From the NCBI GenBank assembly GCA_002633005.1, contig NMRA01000991.1, positions 1 through 64,000 of the forward strand: a DNA stretch of 64,000 bases. Reading direction: 5' to 3'. The notes below the pieces were generated by a model. It saw nothing but the letters and a program-made list of their open reading frames with translations. It was not told the origin of the DNA and ran no database searches. Origin of the DNA: Phoronis australis (taxonomy: Eukaryota; Phoronida; Phoronidae). Below are positions 1 to 10,886 of the stretch, in pieces. The number at the start of each line of letters is the position of its first letter. The stretch's first letter is position 1. The position numbers and the translations under genes were made by a program.

Positions 1-633
1 GAGGCTAACTAAGGTCTGCCGCGGCAGTGTGACACAGGACTAACCAGCCCGTAATTTCATGCAAGTGTCTGAAACTGCCCTTGAATATATGCAGCATTTA
101 TCATTTGACCATTTTACTTCGATAAAACAGCTTGCAACCGCATGCATTTACCGTTCGCCAGTGCCTGGTCTCGATCCGCACCGGGTCCGATAGGCTGCGG
201 TCCCGAGTCTAGCAAAATAATTTCTGTCAAAATTTATTCGCCACATTTCTTCAGCAAATTCGATAAAATTGTCCGTAGTTTGATTTTATCAAAATTAAGG
301 CGCGCTGTCGATTTTTTTTATCACCGTTTGCTGGCTGGTAACAGTACAGGCACTGCTCCAGTCCCACTGACGGCGTTTTCTCGGCCTGGGTTCCTGAATG
401 AATTGTACTTCCGGGTTCGCGGCAAGTTCAGAATGGCGGTGTTTCTTCGGGTGCGAATCGTGAGTGGCGCGTTCATTTAAACTGTTTTCGAGTACGGATC
501 GTGTATTATCGGGTGCGAATCGTGAGTGGCGAGTTCGTTTAAACTTTTTTCGAGTACGGATGTATTAGTTATGGGGTAAGTACTTATTGGATCCTTATAA
601 CATCCTCTAATCATGTAATAAGGGTTAACAACG
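1..633 (+). repeat. Dispersed promoter-like repeat, copy 1
   Basis: Nearly the same sequence recurs in direct orientation at 4027-4604; copy 1 is cut by the window edge, so its left limit is unknown. Copy 1 differs by a tandem duplication of about 55 bp near 446-565, present once in copy 2. The unit contains an ETS-like ACTTCCGGG box about 20 bp before an AATGGCGG start-like site (ATG at 433), followed by a 15-codon frame ending at 480. This resembles a TATA-less, CpG-containing promoter or first exon that has been copied. No longer reading frame is conserved between copies. Long terminal repeat status is not supported: I see no retroelement proteins between the copies. Confidence 0.75.
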
Positions 634-1042
634 CGTGAGAGAAGGACTTTAAAGAACACTGTGAGCTATGGATTCCCAAATATAGTTGTCTAAACTTGCC
701 ATTTTCTGTGGCCTGAAATTTCTGGGTGCCGTTTGTTAAAAAAGGCCATTTTTGAGGCTCTAAAATTCAAGTAACTCGAGAACCACCGAAACGATTTGAA
801 AAATTGAAAAAGTTGTATAAACGGCATGTCTAAAGCTATCATTTAACACTCTTTTCAAGTGTTTCTGATGAAATTTGTATTTGGGTTTGCTCACCCTTTT
901 TAAGGTGTTACAACTGTCATCGATATTGTCATCTCCTCTGTTTTCATCCAACCTTCCCAGATGAAAACTTGAATGAAGATGACCTTCAGTACTTGAGTGA
1001 GCATGCATGGTATACTGTGTGATTTATGTTGAATTATTCAAC

Positions 1043-1058
1043 GGTTCTTTTAAGAACC
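1043..1058 (+). promoter_or_regulatory. Histone-type 3' stem-loop, unit 1
   Basis: GGTTCTTTTAAGAACC, preceded by CAAC. It can form the 6-bp stem and 4-nt TTTA loop typical of the element bound by SLBP at the end of replication-dependent histone mRNAs. The downstream ATTTCAC departs from the usual ACC context. No histone coding sequence is visible upstream. Confidence 0.45.
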
Positions 1059-1237
1059 ATTTCACGCTATACCTACAACCATGAACGGTAATATCTATCT
1101 AAGGTGTTACAACTCTCATCGATATTGTCATCTCCTCTGTTTTCATCCAACCTTCCCAGATGAAAACTTGAATGAAGAGGACCTTCAGTACTTCAGTGAG
1201 CATGGTATACTGTGTGATTTATGTTGAATTATTCAAC

Positions 1238-1253
1238 GGTTCTTTTAAGAACC
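1238..1253 (+). promoter_or_regulatory. Histone-type 3' stem-loop, unit 2
   Basis: Identical 16-base hairpin to the one at 1043, carried by the second unit of the tandem duplication. It is 25 bases before the third hairpin. Confidence 0.45.
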
Positions 1254-1278
1254 ATTTCACGCTATACCTACAACCAAC

Positions 1279-1294
1279 GGCCCTTTTAAGGGCC
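1279..1294 (+). promoter_or_regulatory. Histone-type 3' stem-loop, best match
   Basis: GGCCCTTTTAAGGGCC in the context AACCAAC upstream and ACTCAA downstream. This closely fits the metazoan histone mRNA 3' stem-loop: a GG..CC-closed 6-bp stem, a T-rich 4-nt loop and an A/C-rich flank. A purine stretch, AGAAGAA, lies about 15 bases after it, where the U7-pairing downstream element normally sits. No histone open frame lies within the preceding kilobase, so this is an orphan element or the relic of a lost histone gene. Confidence 0.55.
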
Positions 1295-2589
1295 ACTCAA
1301 CACTTCCCAGAAGAACTGCTCACTTGAGAATGTTGATTTATCAACACGCTTTCGTAGTTTTCTCAGTAGGCCTATGTGAGCCGTAAATCAAAAACTGTCA
1401 GATAACAATGCTGCTATTGGGCAAGCAGACGACATAAAGGGTCGGAACCGAAGTTTGAATTTTGAAATTAATTACCAGTAGCATTGCCAAAAGTACTCAC
1501 AATACCAACACTTCTACTATTGAAAGACTTTGAAAAGCGTTTCTATACCGAAATTATTATAAATTAATGTTTTTTTCGCTGTTTTGGACAGTAAAGTAGA
1601 TGCAGGTATTTCTAGTCAAATTACATTGACCGGAAACTGCAGCAGATAGGTCAGGAGAGTTCAACTCAGCTCGTAAGAATTTGCCGGAGTTGCGAATCTG
1701 TTGTCTATAATCTATGGTGGCGTTAATTATAGCGGACCGAAATTAAAAAACGAGACCTTTGTTTAAATCAGGAGCTGCACGGTACACGTTTTACCAGACG
1801 TGCGCAGGCAGCGCATGTAGGCCCATTGCACTGATCACTTGGAACCACTTTTACGGTTCATTAATATGTAGTTAAACCAAGCTGAGGAGATAGAAACCTG
1901 ATTTACGGCAGTTTGTGACAGTTGCTTTTTCTGAAAAATGCTCGTAAGTTATCAAGAAAGTTTGATAGCAATGCACTGCAGTTTTGTAGAAATTCTGTCA
2001 TAGGTTGCAGATGCGTCACAGAGCGTAAATTTGTTGAAGGCTAGCTTACGATTTCACCTGTTTCGTAGACCGGGTTTCGACCACTTTTGGGCTATAATAA
2101 GCGCCCCTCCCCCCTTCCTGAAGCGGATTTTTCTAAGCGCTCTGGCCGATTATTAAGGCGTTTACGGTAATATTTAATGTCCTTCTCTCAAACTGCCAAT
2201 GTGGTTCCAGTATGCGAAAATATTTACTACATAAAATCTTATTTTCGACACCCTTTCTTTATATTCTTTTCGCCTTTCTTGCCAAAAGCGATTTTTGAAC
2301 AGTATTTGACCCTTCTCTGTAAGCGTATGATTACCGGTTGTCATCGGTTATTTCCGTACCTACATTTCCGGCTCATCAGCTGAGGAACTTGTCCTGAAAG
2401 CCGCCATTTTTTCCTTGTAACTGAATGTGCTATCGCTTGCTCGTAAAGTTTTCATTATTTTGTTTTGTTTGTAATATCTCGTGATTCGTTTGCATATGTA
2501 GTGTATTGATAGTTTGTAGTTAGTGGTCGTTGATGTTTTTTGGAATGTTACGCGTACTTAGTATGTTAAAATAGCATTGGTGTTTAGTT
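1295..2589. other. No gene seen
   Basis: AT-rich sequence with only short chance frames. I see no domain, splice-supported exon or repeat partner inside the window. Confidence 0.5.
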
Positions 2590-3080
2590 CCTTACGTAGG
2601 CCGGTCGAACCTGGGAACCAATATAGATCGAACCTATTTTTTCGGTTTTATTTTTTTTCTCGTTTTGAAAAAGTACTTAAATATCATCGGAAAGGTAGAC
2701 GCATTCTACTCAGTAAAAATCGAAAAAGTATCAAAATCGGGGCAAGCAGTGTAAAGTTATTGCAAGTTTTGTGGCGAAATTTGGGTCACTTTGTTTGGAT
2801 CGCGTCGGCCATATTGGAGGACAGCGTGATAAGTTACGAGTTTAAAACTTTGTGTAAATTGTTTTCGCCAACAAATTGCGGTGAAATTTAGTTAGACCTA
2901 TCTTTACTTACTATTCTGCACGATTTAACAGTGTTCACCAAAGTTAAGCCTCGCAGTTGTTACTCATTAAGTGATAAATATGCTCACAATTCCCGTCTCA
3001 TTTCTGGCGGCACCGACAACATGGCGTGTTTTGCTGAACTGAAAGGCATGTTCAATCGGCAACTTTGTAATTTTTGAAGA
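2590..3080 (+). repeat. Interspersed repeat, copy 1
   Basis: A diverged copy runs on the opposite strand at about 19235-19690. Shared blocks include the GGTCGAACC stretch near 2605, the CGTTTTGAAAAA block, TTGTGGCGAAAT, a GGCCAT(A/C)TTGG site, and the terminal GGCACCGACAACATGGCG with the following GCTGAACTGAAAGGC. The 104-codon frame inside it is not kept in the other copy, so I treat it as chance. No terminal inverted repeats or target duplications could be identified. Confidence 0.7.
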
Positions 3081-3600
3081 ATTATTTTACTGTAAATTTC
3101 CAATTCAGGTGATCTTACACTAAGTTAAAAAATAGTTGAAATAATTTTGAAATGGTTTTTTGCTTGACTGTCAACTGCTGTTCAAGACTTGTCACAAAAT
3201 GATTCATATTTTTCTAAATTTTTAGTCTCAATTGCTTTCAAGTCATCTTTTGTAATTTATTGCTTCGGGTTATCAAGTCAACAATATGAATAATCTTAAT
3301 TTGAGAAATAAGTTATGTTGGATTTTAAAGCTTCAAGCTTCTAATTCTTGTTCCTTGCAACTTCATATTTTTTTAAATGATGCTTGTCAAATTCTGGTGT
3401 AAGGAAACACAATTCCATCACCATGGTAATAGTTACATGTATGTCCACTTTCATATCATGGAAACTGTTGCTGTTGAACAGTGTTTGTAATGCTAAATAT
3501 TTTCTAAGTATTGTGCATTTTAAGTTTAAAAGTTTGAATCATTTAAGGTTAATGAATAAAAAATATAACATGTTGTATTGGACTTGTCATACTTATGTGC
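3081..3600. other. No gene seen
   Basis: Very AT-rich; only a low-complexity frame at 3384-3683 that I consider chance. Confidence 0.5.
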
Positions 3601-3850
3601 TCGAACGAGCCCCCTTTTTGGAGAACTGGAAAAAGGTCTGCCTCAGTCACAGAAGCACGAATTCTGAAAAATGTAGAAAATGAGACAATATTCCACTAGA
3701 AGACAGGAAGTACCAAAATTTAGAGTCTGCAATTCATAGCTCTGAACATACCCACTGAATGTTATAGTAAAAGACAGACATTCCCAAAAATTCCAGCCCC
3801 CCATTCTTTTAGGCTTAGTGGGCTCATACAAAGTCTGGGAAAATCTCTAT
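3601..3850 (+). repeat. Interspersed repeat starting TCGAACGAGCCCCC
   Basis: A diverged direct copy lies at about 53785-54010. It shares TCGAACGAGCCCCC, the TAGCTCTGAAC block, the following GTTATAGTAA-like stretch and ACATTCCCAAAAA. Parts of the adjoining 3940-4026 tail (AGCCTTGG.GCAAAGCTG) also resemble 51465-51490. Unclassified. Confidence 0.55.
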
Positions 3851-4026
3851 TGAAAGCCATTAACTTTGCACAGTTAGCCAGAAGTACCAAAGTTCTAAAT
3901 AAACCTCGTTTCAGCGAGCGCTGTGGACACCGACCAGTTAGGCCTAGGGGTAGCCTTGGCGCAAAGCTGTATAAGTCTACTAACAAGCTGTATGTTGAAT
4001 ATAGTCTTCACTGGTAGCTGGTGACT

Positions 4027-4604
4027 GAGGCTAACTAAGGTCTGCCGCGGCAGTGTGACACAGGACTAACCAGCCCGTAATTTCAAGCAAGTGTCTGAAA
4101 CTACCCTTGAATATATGCAGCATTTATGATTTGACCATTTTACTTCAACAAAACAGCTTGCAACCGCATGCATTTACCGTTCGCCAGTGTCTGGTCTCGA
4201 TCCGCACCAGGTCCGATAGGCTGCGGTCCCGAGTCTCGAGTGGCAAAATAATTTCTGTCAAAAATTTTCCGCCACATTTCTTCAGCAAATTCGACAAAAT
4301 TTTCCGTAGTTTGATTTTATTAAAATTAAGGCGCGCTGTCAATTATTTTATCCCCGTTTGCTGGCTGGCAACAGTACAGGCACTGCTCCAGTCGCACTGA
4401 CGGCGTTTTCTCGGCCTGGGTTCCTGAATGAATTGTACTTCCGGGTTCGCGGCAACTTCAAAATGGCGGTGGTTCTTCGGGTGCGAATCGTGAGTGGCGC
4501 GTTCATTTAAACTTTTTTCGAGTACGGATCGTGTATTAGTTATAGGGTAGGTACTTCTTGGATCCTTATAACATCCTCTAACCATGTAATAAGGGTTAAC
4601 AACG
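4027..4604 (+). repeat. Dispersed promoter-like repeat, copy 2
   Basis: Direct copy of 1-633, offset by 4026 bp. Similarity stops exactly at the single N at 4605, so the true right limit may be hidden by an assembly join. It has the same ETS-like box, the AAATGGCGG site (ATG at 4463) and a 15-codon frame ending at 4510, whose residues differ from copy 1 at one position (V for F). That small frame is the only peptide conserved between copies. Confidence 0.75.
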
Positions 4605-5971
4605 NTGTTGTTTTAGTCATAAAAGTTCGTTTGAAAGGCTTAAGTTTGGAAATGTTATGACTTAAGGCGGAAATTTGAAAATCACTTGTCCGCTTACAAA
4701 AATTTAACATTGAAGAATAAAAACAACTTTCACACCCCACCGGTGTTCCTGTTCCATGTTTTCAAAGAACTTGGTTGCATATTCATAGACTGCAGTGGAG
4801 AGATTTTTTGCGGCATCTATTCGACATGAAATGATTTTTGACCTGCTGTTGAATTTCGAGATAAATTCTGACTGGTCCAGGTGGTTACTTCTGAAGTATT
4901 AATGTAATCCTTCTTTCTGTTACAGATTTTACCAACGTTCTGTTTATTTGTACACCAATGTGAATTTGTTGAAATTGCTGTTCCAATTCCTGGCCAAATG
5001 TTTGCATTCTACTGCAACCAACCGTCTGATCAGGGTCAGCGAATAGTAATTTGGTTAATTCGCTCATTAGACTATGGCTTCTCGTAAGGACAGGAGTTCA
5101 CGAGTCACTACCTTTGGAAGAAATTAAGCGGACAATTTTCGTCAAAAAATACCAGATAATTTTCACCAAAACCGAAAAAATGGATTTTTGAAGACAGGAT
5201 TTAGTAGTAGACCTACCAGAGCCTCTTAAAAACATCTATCTTCGAAGTGCCTTGAGCAAATGTATAAAGTCTAATTGCTGAAACAACTGCCAATCACGTT
5301 GACACAAGAAGTAAGCTTTTCTTCCCACAGCCGATTATGGGTTTTCGTTTAGTATGGAAGCTAATTCCTTTGCATTTCGCGTGTGTGGCCGAAAAACCGG
5401 CCACACAGTAGCCGGCCATGATTAGCACACGACGTACTTGGCGGCAATTACACCAGACGATTTAGCCATGTGTCGCCAGTGAATAATGACGTAAGAGCTT
5501 GTGCGTAAGATCACAGATTTCGTCCACTGAAAGTATACATGTACGGAGTTGGCGGTCCATGTACTATAGTCTATGATGCTACAAATCTAAACTCACCCTT
5601 TGAGTTTGGCTTTTCCGCTGAAAATTGGAAATTGCCTATCACACGCGTTACTGACACAACTCCAACACATCTGAAACATGTTAACCTGGAATTTATTGAC
5701 CATCATTTGTAAATTAATGATATGTTCCTAACGTAGAATATTTATCTACCTGCAGAGCTTGTTCGACTTCGGTTAGCTCGCAGTCAATTGTGTCGTTTGG
5801 CAGTTGCAGCACGTCTTAACTTCAAAAAATTATTAACCGAACAGCGTTAAAGTTTCTTTCTGAGGTTTGATGATGTAAGGATAGTCAAAGTTAGGCACTG
5901 TTTATTTTTACAAGAACCTGTTCTAAACTAAAACTCTGCGTTGACTGTTGAATATATCTAAGTTGCTGTAC
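4605..5971. other. No firm gene; single-N assembly mark at 4605
   Basis: A 60-codon minus-strand frame (5067 to 4885) is rich in Q, L and E and has a possible acceptor, but no recognisable domain and weak donors. It lies downstream of the kringle exon on the same strand, so it could be a further exon; I leave it uncalled. Confidence 0.4.
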
Positions 5972-6292
5972 CTTCACTAGGACAAATAGGAATGTAACAA
6001 TGCGCCTTCGTCCACCTAAATGGACCGTTTGTGTAAGTAATGAAGCACCACGGTCCATTCTCGTCGTTATCGATATTCCTGCAATACGCGGAATTTCTAT
6101 CATGGGACACCATCCATTCGTAGCCTTTAATCGAGTCACGGATGTCCTTAGAAATCTCACTGGACAATGACTTCTTGATATCTTCAATTACATGTGACCA
6201 CCGCATGCATGGTTTCTGGGACAGTGCAGCTACCGATACCCTCCCTCTGTAGATCAGGCCGCGTTGGTCTTCCAAACACGTGAAGTACATGA
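5972..6292 (-). CDS. Kringle-domain exon
   Basis: Encodes one complete kringle, the disulphide-rich fold that mediates protein and ligand binding in secreted or membrane-anchored extracellular proteins. All six cysteines are present in order: FTC, KPC, AYC, PWC, AHC and PIC. The family hallmarks YRG near the start and YCRN followed by GPWCF are intact. An upstream GCTGTTTCAG acceptor and a GAAG/GTACAG donor bound 321 bases, in phase 1 at both ends, as is usual for shuffled kringle exons. The frame would stop 21 bases past the donor, which supports the splice. It is on the same strand as the WSC exon 4.6 kb upstream in transcript order, so a WSC-kringle protein is plausible; Kremen proteins combine these two domains in the opposite order. 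Flanking exons were not found. Confidence 0.85.
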
Positions 6293-6868
6293 CTGAAACA
6301 GCGAATAAGTCAGACGATCAGTTTATTTCTCCCCACAGAACGACTTTATGGAGCCACTTTGCACCAAACACTAGACCACCTACTTTAGCGCGGCACTTCG
6401 TAGAATTATTTCTCCGTCCAACCCGGATAACAGAAAAAGATGTTTTTATATTCTTGGATTGCTCCCTAGCAACACGTTTACTAAAGGCTATTAAATGTCT
6501 TTAGATATAATAAGTTTTCTGACATAGAGTCATAATGAGAACTCTTTAACCAAAATGAAATGAAACCAAATACCGTATTTCTATCCTGCTAAGCTCGTCT
6601 TAAAGGCGAAGGCAACCTTTTTTCATGTCATTTTGAGCTAAAATAAGGTTGGTTGGTTATCCTAGACATATTTTCCACTTAATTACAGTTTTTCGTAATA
6701 TTCTTAATTACTCGTCCGCTACTCCGGAAGTGACGCTTTTGGAGGCAAGCGTTTCGCGCCAATTTCTTTTCATATACTCTGACTGTGAGAGCTGCCAAGT
6801 CAGTCATTGTTCTACCTCGGTTGTGTCAAGTTACGTCGTCGTTTGCTTTCATTTACTAGTCAGTCAAC

Positions 6869-7859
6869 ATGCCACACTTGCTGCGTACCGGGGTGTACTA
6901 ATTATCATGTCCCGCGCGCTTTGGGAGTACCTTACCATCGCCGTACTTGGCTCGTTCGTGTGAAGAATGCAGCGTTACCCGTCCACGCAACGTACAAAGC
7001 AGTGGAGAATTACCGTGTGTGTGGCAAGCACTTTCTGCCGTCCGATTACGAAAGGGATTTGTACGCTGAACTGATGAAGGTCCCTGCGAAACAACGCCTG
7101 AAGAAGGATGCCATTCCGTCTGTGTTGATTCCCGACAGTGCCCCGTCGTCACCCCCAAGAAGTGCGATTTTGAAGAGAGAAGCCTCGCGAGCTGTGGCCA
7201 GTACAATGACTGGAGCCAGTGGAGGCACTTCATCCACTGTCACCCGTGCCTCCGAACGTACATGTACCCCAGAGCGTGCCATTCCTGGAACCAGTAGTGA
7301 TTCGCCCTGTGCTGTTTTCTTCTACAGCTCAGAGCCTCTAAGCAGCCCTGCAGCGATATTGAGTAGTGGGAGTGATTACAGGCTCAGTTCGACACCCAGT
7401 GAAGAGGACAGTTCGTAGTTAAGTGAACAGATCGGTGAGCCAAACTTTGATAAGTTTATTGTGGACTTGTCTAAAGTGTTGGAGCTATTTAGAAGGTGCC
7501 AGGTGTGTGGCGAGGAAGTTACACGACACGATGTAAGCAGTTTGGGTGCTGAGGTCACCACCCAGTGGGAGTGTGTCGCGGGACACTGTGGCAAGAGGGA
7601 CAGTTGTTCCTCTGCCCGTGGTATGCCGGAGGTACATTTAACCGTGTCCAGTATTGGCTTGGCCTCGTCGAACTCTGAACAGCAGAAGCATTCCATTGAG
7701 GTAGGCATAACAACCCACACAATGCATTTGCACCAAGATGTGTCACCACGTCTGTCCTCAGTAGCCGCCTCGTTTCTCTCAACAGCTGCCTATGCCTGTG
7801 CGTACTCTGCCTTGTTATACTCGGACTCAAACATGTACCCACCCACTGAATATCCGTGA
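6869..7859 (+). pseudogene. Broken THAP-domain transposon protein
   Basis: The N-terminus is a THAP zinc finger, a C2CH DNA-binding domain used by some transposases to recognise their ends. Visible are CCVPGC, VPYHRRTW, VCGKHF and the closing DAIPS, which corresponds to the AVPxx motif. It continues through a Ser/Thr-rich linker into a second cysteine region (CQVCG ... CVAGH), which I associate with THAP-type transposases of invertebrates. The start ATG at 6869 is present, but compared with copy 2 two bases are missing at about 6879, shifting the frame. A TAG at 7416-7418 interrupts the rest; the same frame then reopens to a TGA at 7857-7859. The catalytic region is absent. Not functional as read. 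Confidence 0.75.
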
Positions 7860-7945
7860 AAAAAATCCTCGTCACCACTGCTGTGAAATAGGTCTCTGTC
7901 GCTAACACTACGGTCACTGTGATACGGGTCACCAACTCCAGCCAT
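7376..7945 (-). pseudogene. Broken P2X7 C-terminal-like cysteine protein
   Basis: Read from the ATG at 7945, the frame begins MAGVGDPYHSD and includes GGYMFESEY. After a TAG at 7792-7790 it continues to WCKC, five residues, MPTSMECFCCSEF. The order FEP-like motif, WCxC, MPTxxExxCC matches the cysteine core of the P2X7 receptor cytosolic C-terminal (ballast) domain, which also occurs as stand-alone proteins in invertebrates. Beyond about residue 105 the frame runs antisense to the THAP gene and its similarity fades, suggesting a deletion junction near 7620-7640. It lies inside the TTAA-flanked element, so it is transposon cargo, not a receptor. Confidence 0.6.
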
Positions 7946-8284
7946 TTTCAGCTTACAGCACATTAAACAATCCCTAAATCCAACGTAGTTGAGTTCTCTA
8001 CTAACCTATCTTGCCGCAGAATACTTGCCCATGGAAAGTGGTGGCTACAATTATTGAAAAACAGCACACAACAAAAGTAGAGTAGAATAGATTCTCACGG
8101 TAAACTCAACGCAAAAACCAAGTAGCGGGAAACGCTTGCCTCTTAAAACGTCACTTCCGGAGTAGAGGACGAGTTCTTAATAAAATTACGAAAAGTTGGA
8201 ATTAAGTGGAAAATATGTCCAGGATAACCAGCCAACCTTATTTTAGCTCAAAATGACATGAAAAAAGTTTGCCTTCGCCTTTAA

Positions 8285-10886
8285 GTTATATTTTCCGGAT
8301 ATTCGAAGGACTGATACACAGAAGTTAGGCAGCGCGGCTGGCTGTGCCTGCAGCGTTACAAGGCTACGTAATTGCCCTACACAGAAGTATGTGCGAAACT
8401 TAAACGTGATTTGATTCCCAATGTTGAAATTGTATTTTCCTCGCATGGGATCTTTTTTCATTCAAAGTTTTAGGGATACCTTCTATATTGATGCAACGCA
8501 CGGTTATCATCTCAGTGAAAGTTGAATTAAGACTTTGAAAGCCAAAGCTCAACCATGCAACCTCATCAACGTCACGTATCCTGCTGAGGTTATATAAATA
8601 TTATCCTCAAGTCTTAGGCAGACACCAGATTGTCAAGTTGAGTCTCAAGTGCAGTCAGAAGTGTGCACTATAATAAATCTACTAATACAAAATTAAGGAG
8701 GTACTATGCACAATGCACTGTCTAAATCCAATAAAACAAGATTAAATTTCAACTAATAAATCTAATACCATAGTAAAAAGTCGTGCAATAAATGATACAT
8801 TTTGCTAAGTATGTTGAAGTGATATCATTTTTATTACCTACATACATATATTCTTGATTTTTTTGGTGTTCTGTTGAATAAGTGGCGCATCTGGCGTTGT
8901 ATCCACACATGTTTTAATAAACTTTATGATAAACTAGATTGTGTAATGGTCATTCATAGACAAAAAAGAAAGCAACTTTGTTCATCGCAAAACTGTTCTT
9001 CAATTGCATTGAATGGACCAATGACAAAAATATAGTCACAATAAACCCTCTTGGTAGTGTGCCGAGAAAAACCTTAACTGAATCTTTCAAACATCTTACA
9101 TATGTTACTATTGCATACTGTTTAATAACACTGTCGTAACTACAGGCCAAGTGCTGCAATATTGATAAACCAAAATCCTGTTGGCCTTTCATTCACGTGA
9201 AAGGAATTCCACTCTACATTTGTAGGCCTTAAATAGGTCTGTACAAATTACACAGTGAAAACAGACAAGGTTTCAGTATTGGTTTCGTCAGCTGTGAAGT
9301 GACAGAAATTTTCGCGCAGGTCCGCAACCATGATTTTTTCAAGAGGAGGGTTTCGATTTTGCACCATTTTGGACATTGCCTGTGACATTGAACAGTTCTT
9401 GGCCAGTAAACTTCACAAACCGCGGAGCACGTAAGGACTGAATTCCACTCTCGATCATTGCAAGGATGGTTTTGTTTTATCCAAGGCGGGGGGAGGGTCG
9501 TGTTGGCCTTTTCCCCTAACACGCTACACCTCCTTTAGTTGCAAGTATGCTGCGAACACACTTGTTTAAAACAGTGTCCTGGTAAAGATGATTCTAGCGC
9601 TGGGAATTGTTACTTGAAATATGACGCAGTACCGTTTTGTGGTCGCGCTAAAAGATTGGGTTGGCAATTTAGATTGTCCGCAATGCAGTGAAGGCAGAGA
9701 AACTCCCGCCTGGTTCACAGCTCGCTAACAGTGTGCTCGTGCATAGTTCAGGCCCAACTCTCTGTAAGTTCCGGGCACAGGCACGCTTACGCCCACACCA
9801 GTTGTCGCGGTCAATTAACGCCCGACTCAACCGTCTGTCTCCGGTTACGTTCATGCCTAACTTGTTTTCATGTATTTTTATTTCTACGTATACATGTATT
9901 TCTATCTCATTGGTTCTGGTGTCATGGCAATGTAAGGATTCTAGATCGGATCATAACAGCCAATGGTTTGATAAGATCATTTTTGTGCATTATTGCAACT
10001 CAGGCAGAAGTTTGGAAAATAGTCAGAAAGAATTTGGTAGTTGAAGTTAAAGGAATGGCGTCATTGCACTGAGGAAGCAATACCACAGAGCCACGTCGTG
10101 GAAGACTCTCAAGAGGAGATTGGCAAGGGCAAGGGTTAAGGAACACGAAGTTAACTAAGAGCTTGTCTGTTGCATCGTGAATAGTGAGAAACAGCGTACA
10201 CGTGTTGCATAAGGAGGGGCTGTGAGTAACAAGAGGGATTTTGGGTAGTCAGATACTACCTACACGTGTCGTTGCGTTACGAAGGAATGTGGCCAGCACA
10301 GCGTATCATGAGTAAAAAACACTTAAGAGTTGTCGTTGAATCTCGAAGGACTGTGACAAGCAAATACACGTCGCAGTACAGTATTTGTTAGTTCGGGATT
10401 CACCAACAGGACTGTCACCCAACGAGTGTCTAGCCCTACAGCTTGGAAAACAGATAATGCACTTGATTACTAATGATTTATTGAAATTATTCTCACAGAG
10501 GACGCTAGTATAGTCACTCTTATTCATCGTTAATGTACTTAATTAACAGCATGTTTCACTTCTTTTAATTAGTGGTAACCATACAATAACTTAAATAACA
10601 GATTTCGAACTTTTATTTCCTTTCACGCACAATCAGAAACCAGCACAAAGCAGACATTTGAATCTGAACGAGAAAAAGTCAACCATGTGAGTGGCACATT
10701 GCGTACACCTCGCCGTTAATGTCTTTCGAGAGTATATGTCGGGAGAGCCTTGCTTAATGTAAGTTTATGCACCAAACGGTTCCGGTAACACCATCTGCAC
10801 TGGTCAGAAGGAAATGGTTCAAGTGTTCACAAGCTTATCTTTGGCTCATGGAACTCCGACTACGAATATATTTCACAAAAACCAAC
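8285..10886. other. No gene seen
   Basis: Only short unrelated frames. A cysteine-containing minus frame at 9522-9229 has no known domain spacing. Probably intron of the WSC-kringle gene on the minus strand. Confidence 0.5.

Larger units (their letters stand above)
902..1275 (+). repeat. Tandem duplication, two units offset by 199 bp
   Basis: The block 902-1080 is repeated almost exactly at 1101-1275, with a short linker between. Each unit ends with a histone-like hairpin followed by the same CTATACCTACAACC tract, which leads into the next hairpin. No long frame is maintained across both units on the plus strand. The low divergence points to a recent local duplication. Confidence 0.85.
6600..8284 (+). 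mobile_element. Kolobok-like non-autonomous transposon, copy 1
   Basis: Perfect TTAA target duplications (6600-6603 and 8281-8284) flank terminal inverted repeats of about 157 bp (6604-6760 and 8124-8280), which start AGGCGAAGGCAA. Between them lie the remains of two converging genes, a THAP protein on plus and a P2X7-C-terminal-like protein on minus. TTAA targets, AGG termini and a THAP protein are the established traits of the Kolobok superfamily. At 1677 bp it is too short for a full transposase, so it looks like an internal-deletion derivative moved in trans. A second copy lies inverted at 20688-22374. Confidence 0.8.

Noticed and set aside
902-1275. Tandem repeat as a CRISPR-like array
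   Set aside because: Only two long units without spacers, in an intron-bearing eukaryotic sequence.
1-4604. Direct repeats as LTRs of a retroelement
   Set aside because: No reverse transcriptase, protease, primer site or polypurine tract between them, and no TG...CA ends.
4885-5067. Q/L/E-rich minus frame as a downstream exon of the kringle gene
   Set aside because: Acceptor plausible, donor weak, no family; recorded only as a note.
9229-9522. Cysteine-rich minus-strand frame as a secreted peptide or TSP1-type exon
   Set aside because: Cysteine and tryptophan spacing fits no family I know, and no clear splice pair was found.
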